A DNA stretch of 64,000 bases from Humitalea sp050632385 (GTDB lineage: Bacteria > Pseudomonadota > Alphaproteobacteria > Acetobacterales > Acetobacteraceae). Location of the stretch: assembly GCF_050632385.1 (NCBI RefSeq), contig NZ_CP192599.1, positions 3,906,001-3,970,000 on the forward strand. The letters run 5' to 3'. Below, in pieces: positions 37,209 through 45,133 of the stretch. The position numbers and the translations under genes were made by a program. How positions within the stretch are numbered: the stretch's first letter is position 1; every line of letters starts with the position of its first letter. The notes under the pieces were generated by a model. That model searched no databases. It saw only the letters and a list, made by a program, of their open reading frames with translations, and was not told the origin of the DNA.

Positions 37209-38431
37209 GGCGGTGTCCTTCCGATGACGCCGAGGCGGCGCAAGTCTTCGATCCGTTCGTCGGAGAAGCCGAGGTCGCGGCGAAGCACCTCCGCCGTGTG
37301 TTGGCCGAGCATCGGGGGGGGCTCCAACGGCGCCTGCTGTTCGCCAGGGAACTTGATCGGCCGCCCCAGCATGCGCAGCGTGCCCGCTGCCGGATGTTCG
37401 ACGGACACGACCATGTCGCGCGCGACCGCATGCGGCTGTGACAAGGCCGCGGTGGCGCCGAGGACCGGTGCGTGCGGAACGTCGTGTTCCTCAAGCAGGC
37501 ACTGCCATTCGCCAACGGTGCGGGTGGCGGTGATGGCGGCGATGCGCGGTTCGATCTCACCACGGCGGTCGCGCCGGGCGGCCATGGTCGCGAGGCCAGG
37601 GTCCTGGCCAAGATCCGGGCAACCCAGCGCGTTGCAGAGTTTCGGCCAGAAGCGGTCCGCCAGGCAGGCGATGATGATCGCGCCGTCGCGGGCGGGGAAA
37701 CTGCCGTAGGGCACAACGCTTGGGTGCGCGGAGCCCATCGGCTCGGGGTCACGGCCATTCAGGAAGGCGAGTTGGGCGAAATAGCCCAGCAACGACATTG
37801 TGCCGTCGAAAAGGCTGACGTCGATCAGCCGGCCCCGCCCGGTCACCGTGCGTTCGTGCAGGGCGGAGAGGATGGAGATTGCGCCAAAGATGCCGCCCGA
37901 CATATCGCCGATGGGCAGGCCCATCCTGACCGGCTGGCGGCCTTGCTCCCCATTCACGCTGAGCACGCCTGTCAGCGCCTGTGTCACGATGTCGAAGGAC
38001 GGCTTGTCGCGCAGCGGCCCCGTTTGGCCGAATCCGCTGATCGCGCAGTAGATCAGCCGCGGATTGGCGGCCATCAGCGCCTCGGCGCCGAGGCCCAGGC
38101 GATCCATGACGCCGGGGCGGAAGTTCTCGATCAACACATCCGCCGTGGCGACGAGTTGGCGCAGGATGTCAGCGCCTTCCGCTTGGCGCAGGTCGAGCAC
38201 GAGGCTTTGCTTGCCGCGATTGAGGCCGACGAAGTAGTGGCTCTCGCCGCCGACGAAGGGGGCGAAGCCGCGCGTCTCGTCGCCAGTGCCGGGCGGTTCG
38301 ATCTTCAGGATCTCGGCCCCGAGATCGCCGAGGAACTGCGCGGCCAGCGGCCCGGCCAGCACGCGCGTGAGGTCGATGACGCGCAACCCGGCGAGTGGGC
38401 CGCCCCAGGCCGGCTTGGCGTCGTCGGTCAT
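37199..38431 (-). CDS. CaiB/BaiF family CoA transferase
   Basis: A family III CoA transferase of 410 residues, which moves CoA between carboxylic acids. The N-terminal signature is LAGLRVIDLTRVLAGPLAAQFLGDLGAEILKIEPPGTGD. The segment PIGDMSGGIFGAISILSALHER carries the Asp expected to form the aspartyl-CoA intermediate. Substrates cannot be read; the position between a Bug receptor and an MCC-type carboxylase suggests activation of a branched or unsaturated acid, in parallel with the acyl-CoA ligase of the same operon. Confidence 0.9.
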
Positions 38432-38437
38432 CCTCGG

Positions 38438-39403
38438 CTAGCTCGCGGTCAGGCCGAGGGCTTCGATCACCGGCTTCCATTTGAGGCGGTCGGTCCGCAT
38501 CAGCGTGGCGAGTTCCTCCGGCGTGCCGCCCAGCGGCTCGGCGCCTCCCCTGACGAGGTTCGCACGCAGCGTCGGGTCTGCCAGCCCTGCGTTGGATGCC
38601 TGGTTCAGCACCCGCACGATCTCCGCCGGCGTGCCCTTTGGCGCGTAGAAGGCGTTCCAGGCGGTGACGTCGACATCGACGCCCTGTTCGATGAAGTTCG
38701 GCACCTGCGGTAGCGATTCCGATCGCTTCGGCAAGGTCACGCCGAGCGGCCGGATGCGGTCGCCGCGGATCGTGCCGAGCGAGCTCGCGATGGTGTCGAC
38801 CACGGCCAGGACGTCACCGCGCAGCCCGCCGGTCAGCGCCTGTGCACTACCGGTGTAGGGGACTTGTTGGATCTCGATGCCGGCCGCGCGTCGCAGGATT
38901 TCGGTCGCCACGCGCGCGGTGGTGCTCGGCACGCCGATCGAAATCTGGCCCGGCCGCGCCTTTGCGGCCGCGATCAGATCGGCCAGCGTGCGGACGGGCG
39001 ATTCCTGCGCCGTGTAGAGAACCATGCCGAGGCTGAGGATCGCGGCGATCGGTGCAAAATCCGCCGCCGGATCGAAGCCGAGCGAGGTGAACATGAACTC
39101 GTTGGCCGCATGGGTCGCGTTGGTTCCCCAAAGCAGCGTGTAGCCATCCGGCTCCGCCCGGGCGACGAGGGCGGAGCCGATGTTGCCACCGGCGCCGGCA
39201 CGGTTTTCCACCACGAAGGGCTGGCCGAGCCGGCGCTGGTAAAATTCGGCGAAGTACCGACCGAAGATGTCGGTCCCCTGCCCCGCCGGATAGGGAACGA
39301 CGAGACGCACTGGCCTTGCGGGCCAGGACTGTGCCACGGCTGGCCTTGCCAGCGCCGCCGCGGCCAATGCCGCCGGCAGCGCCATGATGTGCCTGCGTTT
39401 CAT
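38438..39403 (-). CDS. Bug-family (TctC-like) solute receptor
   Basis: A 321-residue periplasmic receptor with a signal peptide (MALPAALAAAALARPAVAQ) and the family start WPARPVRLVVPYPAGQGTDIFGRY, then VVENRAGAGGNIG and ARAEPDGYTLLWG. It is the third gene of the operon, 35 bases after the hydratase gene and six before the CoA-transferase gene. No TctAB genes are nearby. It presumably captures the carboxylate degraded by the operon. Confidence 0.9.
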   Translation of the reverse strand: MKRRHIMALPAALAAAALARPAVAQSWPARPVRLVVPYPAGQGTDIFGRYFAEFYQRRLGQPFVVENRAGAGGNIGSALVARAEPDGYTLLWGTNATHAANEFMFTSLGFDPAADFAPIAAILSLGMVLYTAQESPVRTLADLIAAAKARPGQISIGVPSTTARVATEILRRAAGIEIQQVPYTGSAQALTGGLRGDVLAVVDTIASSLGTIRGDRIRPLGVTLPKRSESLPQVPNFIEQGVDVDVTAWNAFYAPKGTPAEIVRVLNQASNAGLADPTLRANLVRGGAEPLGGTPEELATLMRTDRLKWKPVIEALGLTAS

Positions 39404-39438
39404 GCGACGTTCCCTCCCTTGTTATTGTTTTTTTGTTG

Positions 39439-40596
39439 TTAGCCCTGGCGCGACGGCAGCGCGATTGTTCCGCCACCGAGCACAGAAAGTTCGTCGTCCT
39501 GGTTGCGCGCTTCCTGCTCGATGTCCACCAGGTAGCGTCCGTTTTCGACGCGCTTGCCGGTCACCTTGGCATTGATGAAGAGCAGGTCGCCTTCCGGATT
39601 GTGCCGGCGCAGCTTGCTCGTGGCCCGCACCAGATGGCCATGGTCGCCCATCCAGTCGGTCAGCTGGTGTGTCAGCCAGGAACAGCGTTCTGGACCGTAG
39701 TCGTAGGCACCGGGTGCGCCGACCATCAAGGCCATTTCCGGTTCCCAATGCACGCGCTCGGGGCAGTCGGGGATGTTGAAGCGATTGCGGATGCCAAGTC
39801 CGGGATGCGCCTTGACCTGCTTCCAGGCGAGGCGGTTCGCGCGGATGTAGAGCCCGCCCCAACCCTGCGCATAGGCGACGAAGCCGGTGACGGTCATCGG
39901 GCCCTTGGGCATGGTGGGCAGCTTTTCGCCGACCACGACATCCTCGTAGTAGCGGGGTGTCGCGCCGCGCGGCTGTTCCGCCTCATAGAGGCTCCAGATG
40001 CGTTCAAGCTCCGCATCGGTGTAGCGGCGCACCGGCTTGTCCTTGAGGTCGGTGTACTTGGTGCCCTGTTCGCGCGCCGCGTCGCGGTCGGTGCGGAAGC
40101 ACCAGCTTTCCGCATCGGCGACGAGGTCGCCGTTCGCCCCGTAGAAATTGACGTGGTAGACTTGCCGGATCGCACGGCCGGCGAAACCCGTGTTGTGCTC
40201 GACGAGGTCGGAGAGCCAAGCCTCCGTCGTGATGGCCTCGTTCCGCTGGATCCAGCGATGCCAGCGCCAGTCGGCGCCCGACCACATCGCGTGCACGCCC
40301 GGCAGCCCGCCGACATAGCCTGAGATGATGCGGCTGGTGCTGAACAGGAAGCTGGGCAGGGCGACGATGCCACCGAGTGCGCTGCGCGCCGCGTAATCCG
40401 GGTCGCACCACAGGGGATTGTCGTCGCCGATCCCATGGGCGTAGTGGCGGATGTTGTCGCGCGTGGCTTCGTGGCACCAGGGCTCGACGGTGTTCTCGAT
40501 ACGCTTGCCGATACGGGCACGGAGATCATCCAGGGCCTGGTCGGTGATCTTGGGGAAGAGCCGGGTCCCCGGCTCGGCGATCGCGGTGGCAGACAT
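39439..40596 (-). CDS. FAS1-like/MaoC-like double hot-dog hydratase
   Basis: A 385-residue protein with two hot-dog domains. The N-terminal one (about 1-170) is a FAS1-like dehydratase domain with HYAHGIGDDNPLWCDPDYA, where Asp and His of this loop are the usual hydratase dyad. The C-terminal one (about 205-380) resembles MaoC (RYYEDVVVGEKLP, then GAPGAYDYGPERCSWLTHQLTDWMGD). Such proteins hydrate enoyl-CoAs or act as mesaconyl-CoA hydratases. In this operon it may hydrate the enoyl-CoA product of the carboxylase or ligase route. Confidence 0.85.
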   Translation of the reverse strand: MSATAIAEPGTRLFPKITDQALDDLRARIGKRIENTVEPWCHEATRDNIRHYAHGIGDDNPLWCDPDYAARSALGGIVALPSFLFSTSRIISGYVGGLPGVHAMWSGADWRWHRWIQRNEAITTEAWLSDLVEHNTGFAGRAIRQVYHVNFYGANGDLVADAESWCFRTDRDAAREQGTKYTDLKDKPVRRYTDAELERIWSLYEAEQPRGATPRYYEDVVVGEKLPTMPKGPMTVTGFVAYAQGWGGLYIRANRLAWKQVKAHPGLGIRNRFNIPDCPERVHWEPEMALMVGAPGAYDYGPERCSWLTHQLTDWMGDHGHLVRATSKLRRHNPEGDLLFINAKVTGKRVENGRYLVDIEQEARNQDDELSVLGGGTIALPSRQG

Positions 40597-40622
40597 GTGT
40601 CCCTCTCCTTGGCTGTGATCGG

Positions 40623-42185
40623 TTATGCGGCGGCTGGCGAGCGTGCGGCTTCGGTATCGCGCAGCACCTTGCGGTTGATCTTACCGGCCGGCGTCTTCGG
40701 TAGTTCGGCGACGAAGGCGACCTGGCGCGGATACTCGTGCTGGCTCAGCCGTTCGCGCGTGAAATCCTGCAACTCACGCGTAAACATCTCGTCGCCTGGG
40801 CGAAGGCTGACGATGAACGCCTTGACGACCTGGCCGCGGACGGGGTCCGGCACGCCGATCGCGGCCGCCTCCCGCACATCGGGGTGCTTGAGCAGGACGT
40901 CTTCGATCTCGACCGCACTCATCGTCCAGCCGGCGGAGATGATGACGTCATCCGCGCGGCCCGCGTGGTAGAGATATGAGTCCTCGTCGATGCGGCCGAG
41001 ATCCTTGGTCGCGACCCATTCGCCGCGGCGCCAGATCTTGATTTCGCCGATTTCGCCGACGGCGCAAGGGCGACCGTCGGGCGCCTGCACCTCCACCCGC
41101 AGGCCAGGAACCGGCTTGCCGAGCGAGCCGGGTTTTACGGGGAAATCCGTGGCGCCCGGGTAGTTCACCAGGGCCACGCCGACCTCGGTCGTACCATACA
41201 TGCTGCAGGCGGGGACGGCGAAGGTTCCGTCGATGAAGCGCAAGGTTTCGCCGTCGATCGGCTCGCCTGTATAGGAGAGTTTCTGGATCGCGAAGCGGAA
41301 TTCCGGCGCCCGCCCGCTGGTGCGCATCATCCGGTAATGCGTGGCCGCAGCGGAAAGATTGGTGATTCGGTAGTCCTGCAAGGCGCGCATCAGCCGCACC
41401 GGATCGAACTTCCCGGCATATGTGCCGGTGGTGACGCCAAGTGCCAGCGGCGCGAGCGTGCCATGCGCCAGCCCATGCCCCCAGGCGGGTGACGAGGGGC
41501 AGAAGAACTCGTCGCCAGGCCGAATTCCGGTGCCGTAGAGCGCGGCCATCATCAGCACCACGATGGCCCGGTGGGTGTGCTTCACCGCCGCCGGCAGTTC
41601 CCGTGTCGTGCCGGAGGTATACTGGAACAGCGCCATGTCATCGCCGCGCGTGGCGACCTGCCAGGTCGTCGGCAAGGCGGCGAGTTTCGCGGACCAGGCC
41701 TCGTCGGCAACCACGACCTCGACTCCCGGGATACCCTCGGCCGTCGCCGCCTTCTCCTTGTTCGTCAGCAGCACGCGTGGCGTGCAGTCGGCGACGCGAA
41801 GCCGCACGCCATCGGGCCCGAACAGGGTGAACAGAGGCACGGCGATGGCGCCGCGTTTCATCGCGCCGAACATCGCCGCGTAGAAGGCGAGCGAGGGGTC
41901 CAGCATGATGGCGACGCGGTCGCCGGGGCCGACGCCACGCGCCTCCAGCCAATGCGCGAATTGCGACGACAGGCGGGCGATCTCGCGGAAGGTGATGACC
42001 TCATCGCGACCATCGGCATGGGCGACGCGCACCGCGACGCGGTGGTCATCCGTGGCGTGCCGGTCGATGCATTCATGGGCGATGTTCAGCGACGCGCGAT
42101 CGCCGTCGAAGAAATCCCACAGGGCTTCGGACGAGAAATTCGCCTGCGCGAAGCCGTAGTCCGTGCTGTCGGTGAGCCTTGCCAT
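40623..42185 (-). CDS. AMP-dependent acyl-CoA ligase
   Basis: An acyl-adenylate-forming ligase of 520 residues, first gene of the operon. The phosphate-binding A3 motif is TSGTTRELPAAVKH (about 190-203), an unusual form with Arg-Glu in place of the common Gly-x-Pro-Lys. SMYGTTEVG (A5), YLYHAGRADDVIISAGWTMSAVEIE (A8) and the final lysine in TPAGKINRK (A10) are normal. The ATG at 42185 has GGGGAGG 7 bases upstream. It likely activates the acid imported through the linked Bug receptor; medium-chain, benzoate-like and branched acids are all possible. Confidence 0.9.
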   Translation of the reverse strand: MARLTDSTDYGFAQANFSSEALWDFFDGDRASLNIAHECIDRHATDDHRVAVRVAHADGRDEVITFREIARLSSQFAHWLEARGVGPGDRVAIMLDPSLAFYAAMFGAMKRGAIAVPLFTLFGPDGVRLRVADCTPRVLLTNKEKAATAEGIPGVEVVVADEAWSAKLAALPTTWQVATRGDDMALFQYTSGTTRELPAAVKHTHRAIVVLMMAALYGTGIRPGDEFFCPSSPAWGHGLAHGTLAPLALGVTTGTYAGKFDPVRLMRALQDYRITNLSAAATHYRMMRTSGRAPEFRFAIQKLSYTGEPIDGETLRFIDGTFAVPACSMYGTTEVGVALVNYPGATDFPVKPGSLGKPVPGLRVEVQAPDGRPCAVGEIGEIKIWRRGEWVATKDLGRIDEDSYLYHAGRADDVIISAGWTMSAVEIEDVLLKHPDVREAAAIGVPDPVRGQVVKAFIVSLRPGDEMFTRELQDFTRERLSQHEYPRQVAFVAELPKTPAGKINRKVLRDTEAARSPAAA

Positions 42186-42282
42186 TGAACGCCTCCCCGG
42201 GGTCGCTGCCTCGTTGGACTGTTTATCGGCAGGGCAATGAGGTGTTGTCAATGGGATTCATTTGTTGTATATAGACAACATG
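42186..42282. promoter_or_regulatory. IclR operator and divergent promoter region
   Basis: The gap between the ligase and the IclR gene is AT-rich for this genome. TGTTGT-ATATAG-ACAACA (42263-42280) is a perfect inverted repeat ending on the first base of the IclR ATG. A half-site TGTTGTC lies at 42243-42249. IclR regulators usually bind such short palindromes and control the divergent catabolic operon and themselves. Confidence 0.6.
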
Positions 42283-43062
42283 AAGCAAAACGACACACCC
42301 CCACGCGACGCAGTGATCCGCCAGGTGCCGGCAGTGGCGCGTGCGGCCGCGATCCTGCGCTTGCTGTCGCGCAGCGGTGCGCCGCAGGGCGTCCATGCGA
42401 TCGCACGCGCGCTCGGCCTGGTGCCGAGCACGTGCCTTCACATCCTGCGCGCCCTGGCCGCGGAGGAACTGGTCATGTTCGACCCGGCGACAAAGCGCTA
42501 CGGGCTGTCCAGCGGCATCGTCGCGCTGGCGCGCGGGATGCTGCGGCACGACCCGTTCAGCAACCTGGTCCAGCCGCTGCTCGACGACATGTCGGGCCGG
42601 CACGGGATCACCGCCATTGGCGTCGAAGCCGCGAGCCTGGACCACATCGTCGTCGTGGCGATTTCGCGCCCGAACCACGCCCTGGGCCTGCAGACCGACG
42701 TCGGCAGCCGCTACCCGGCGCTGATCAGCGCGAGCGGGCGCTGCATCGCGGCCTTTGGCGGACATCCGGCGGGCGAGGTGGAGAAGCGCTTCCGGGGGCT
42801 GCGCTGGGACAATCCGCCGACGCTGGCGGAATGGCGCGCCGATGTCGAGGTGACGCGGGGTGCCGGCTTTGCGGTCGACGACGGCCGCTACATCGCAGGT
42901 GTGACGATCATCGCAGCACCGGTCATGCAGCGCGGCCGCATGTCGCACGCGCTGGCGCTGGTCGGGGTGGGCGAACAGTTGCGCCGGATCGGGCACGCCA
43001 CACTTGGCGAGGAACTTCGCGCGCGCGCCGCCGACCTGTCCCGGCGGATAGAGGGCGCGTGA
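42280..43062 (+). CDS. IclR-family transcriptional regulator
   Basis: A 260-residue regulator divergent from the MCC/ligase operon. The N-terminal winged helix-turn-helix (about 14-75) includes AAAILRLLSRSGAPQGVHAIARALGLVPSTCLHILRALAAEEL. The C-terminal GAF-like ligand domain has GVEAASLDHIVVVA, then SRYPALISASGRCIAAF and the GVTIIAAPVM stretch. I take the ATG at 42280; a TTG at 42262 would add six residues and overlap the operator. It most likely senses an intermediate of the divergent pathway. Confidence 0.92.
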   Translation: MKQNDTPPRDAVIRQVPAVARAAAILRLLSRSGAPQGVHAIARALGLVPSTCLHILRALAAEELVMFDPATKRYGLSSGIVALARGMLRHDPFSNLVQPLLDDMSGRHGITAIGVEAASLDHIVVVAISRPNHALGLQTDVGSRYPALISASGRCIAAFGGHPAGEVEKRFRGLRWDNPPTLAEWRADVEVTRGAGFAVDDGRYIAGVTIIAAPVMQRGRMSHALALVGVGEQLRRIGHATLGEELRARAADLSRRIEGA

Positions 43063-43436
43063 GACAAACCTGCGTGATCGTCCCGATCGCCACGGCCGTC
43101 TGGCGGTGCTGCCATGGCGTGGCGATCGCCGGATTTCTCGCGCGGCCATAGCTCTGTCGATCACCCTCAAAGCGTGCTGTGGAAACAGGTTGTGCCGCGC
43201 CAAGGAGGTCGTCGTCGCCGGCTGATCGACCATCCCTCGCGCTGTCCGTCCGAAGCAATGATGTCGTGGCGGCAATGAAATTATTGCGTGTCAGGGTCTG
43301 CATCCCATGACATCCTGACGCCTCTGACTGACGGATGAATGCAACGCGGGGTGGCGTGCCGCCGTCGTCGCAAAAGGGGTAGAGCCAAGATCATGACCCA
43401 TCCGTCCTTGCCACGCCGCCGGGGATCCGCGCGGCG
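43063..43436. other. 374-bp gene-free region upstream of the ynb-like operon
   Basis: No convincing gene in either strand. An AT-richer patch near 43270-43290 and a 6-bp inverted repeat, GTCAGG and CCTGAC with an 18-bp spacer (43290-43319), are the only features that stand out. They may belong to the promoter of the following operon. No clear -35/-10 pair or RNA gene seen. Confidence 0.4.
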
Positions 43437-44420
43437 ATGAGCCTGTGGTCGCAAGCCTTCGCGCATCCTGTCACGCTGGGGATCGTGCTCGCCACGATCG
43501 GCGTCGTGTTGCTCGCGGCCGCGGTGATCGGCGCGCTCTCGGTGACGGGCCGCGTGCAGCCGGCGCTGCGGCGGGAGTTGTGGCTACGCCTGGGATCCTG
43601 GGCGGTGCTGCTGCCATTGATCATCGTACCAATCCTGCTTGGCCGGGAATGGACGATCGCCGCGGTGACTTTGCTCGGCCTGGCCTGCCTGCGCGAATAT
43701 GATCGCGCCACCGGGCTGTTTCGCGACCATGTGCTGACAGCCGTGGTGGCGATCGGGATCCTGGTGGCGAACTTCGCGTCCCTGGACCATTGGTATCACT
43801 TCTTCGTCGCGCTCTGGCCGCTGACCGTGGCGGTGATCTGCGTGGCGTCGATCCCGATCGACCGGCCCGTCGGCTACGTCCAGCGCACGGCGCTGGCGAT
43901 CTTCGCCTATATGCTGTTCGGCGCTGGCCTCGCACATCTCGGCTACATGGCGAATGAGCCTGGCTACCGGCCGTTGCTGCTGCTGCTGGTCCTGGCGGTC
44001 GGGTTGAACGATGTCGCCGCCTTCACCTGCGGCAAATTGTTCGGCCGGCGGAAACTGCTGCCGGCGACAAGCCCGAACAAGACCGTGGCGGGGGCGCTTG
44101 GCGCGCTGGTCTGCACCACGGCGGTGGTCGCCTCGATCGGTCACCTGATTTTCGCGGGGACCGAGATGGACAGCCTGCCCTTGCTGCTGCTTCTCGGTGC
44201 GCTGGTCAGCATCGGCGGGCAGTTCGGCGACCTGATGCTGTCGTCGATCAAGCGCGATCTCGCGATCAAGGACATGGGCAACATCATCCCCGGCCATGGC
44301 GGAGTGCTGGACCGGTTCAACAGCCTGCTGCTGGTGGCGCCCGCGACCTTCCACCTGATTGGCTATAAACTTGGCTGGGGCATCGACCAGCCCACCCGCC
44401 TGTTCACCGGCGGCCCATGA
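43437..44420 (+). CDS. CdsA-like phosphatidate cytidylyltransferase (YnbB-like)
   Basis: An integral membrane CDP-diacylglycerol synthase homologue of 327 residues with about eight hydrophobic segments. SPNKTVAGALG (212-222) and the C-terminal CDS signature (270-295) are present: SIKRDLAIKDMGNIIPGHGG then VLDRFN. The signature normally ends in Asp; here it is Asn295. It opens a five-gene operon of lipid enzymes matching E. coli ynbABCD, so I read it as a YnbB-type paralogue rather than the housekeeping CdsA, which is usually linked to uppS and dxr. Its likely role is making a CDP-activated lipid for the next enzymes. Confidence 0.85.
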   Translation: MSLWSQAFAHPVTLGIVLATIGVVLLAAAVIGALSVTGRVQPALRRELWLRLGSWAVLLPLIIVPILLGREWTIAAVTLLGLACLREYDRATGLFRDHVLTAVVAIGILVANFASLDHWYHFFVALWPLTVAVICVASIPIDRPVGYVQRTALAIFAYMLFGAGLAHLGYMANEPGYRPLLLLLVLAVGLNDVAAFTCGKLFGRRKLLPATSPNKTVAGALGALVCTTAVVASIGHLIFAGTEMDSLPLLLLLGALVSIGGQFGDLMLSSIKRDLAIKDMGNIIPGHGGVLDRFNSLLLVAPATFHLIGYKLGWGIDQPTRLFTGGP

Positions 44421-45133
44421 CCTGGGAACTCAAGCCGGCGCGCGACCTGGGGCTGAAGACGCAGGACAGGCTGCGCAGCCATGGTCGCGAAGCCGGGCTC
44501 GGCAGCGTCGTGCTGCATGCCGCCTGGCGCGGGCTGGTCCGCACACATCTGCGGCTGCTGCATCGCCTGGAGGTGACGGGGCGGGAGAACCTGCCCGCGC
44601 CGCCCTTCGTCCTGGTCGCCAATCACAGCAGCCACCTGGATGCGCTGTCGCTTGGCGCCGCATTGCGCGGGGCCGCCGCGCGCCGCGCCCATGCGCTGGC
44701 GGCGGGCGATACCTTCTTCACCTCCGGCGCCACCTCGCTCTTCGCTGCCTATGCGCTGAACGCGCTGCCGGTCTGGCGCAAGAAGACGCGCGCGAAGGAG
44801 TTGGAGACGCTGCGGTCCCGCCTGGTCGAGGATGAACTTGTCTACATCCTGTTCCCCGAGGGCACCCGCAGCCGCGACGGCCGTATGGCGGCGTTCCAGC
44901 CCGGGCTTGGTGCCTTCGTGGCGGGCAGCCCCGTGCCGGTGGTGCCATGCCATATCGATGGCGCCTTCGCCGCCTGGCCGGCACATCGCCGGTTCCCGCG
45001 TCCTGGTAAGCTGAGTTTGCGAATTGGCACGCCATTGCACTTCGCCGCCACGACACAGGACCGCGCCGGTTGGACCGAGGTCGCCGCGCAATGCGAAGCG
45101 GCCGTGCGCGCATTGGGAGGCGAGATGCCATGA
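44417..45133 (+). CDS. PlsC-family 1-acyl-glycerol-phosphate acyltransferase
   Basis: A 238-residue membrane-associated acyltransferase. The catalytic HX4D motif is in NHSSHLDALS (about 71-80) and the glycerophosphate-binding motif is FPEGTRSRDGR (about 145-155). The ATG overlaps the CdsA-like stop by four bases, and the gene overlaps the next one likewise, so all three are translationally coupled. It would supply the phosphatidate, or acylate another phosphate-bearing headgroup, for the CdsA-like enzyme. An acyltransferase is not part of the E. coli ynb operon as I know it. Confidence 0.9.
   Translation: MTWELKPARDLGLKTQDRLRSHGREAGLGSVVLHAAWRGLVRTHLRLLHRLEVTGRENLPAPPFVLVANHSSHLDALSLGAALRGAAARRAHALAAGDTFFTSGATSLFAAYALNALPVWRKKTRAKELETLRSRLVEDELVYILFPEGTRSRDGRMAAFQPGLGAFVAGSPVPVVPCHIDGAFAAWPAHRRFPRPGKLSLRIGTPLHFAATTQDRAGWTEVAAQCEAAVRALGGEMP

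Noticed and set aside
43063..43436. Possible small gene in the gap before the ynb-like operon
   Set aside because: Short frames only, with no ribosome-binding site or known motif; left as non-coding.
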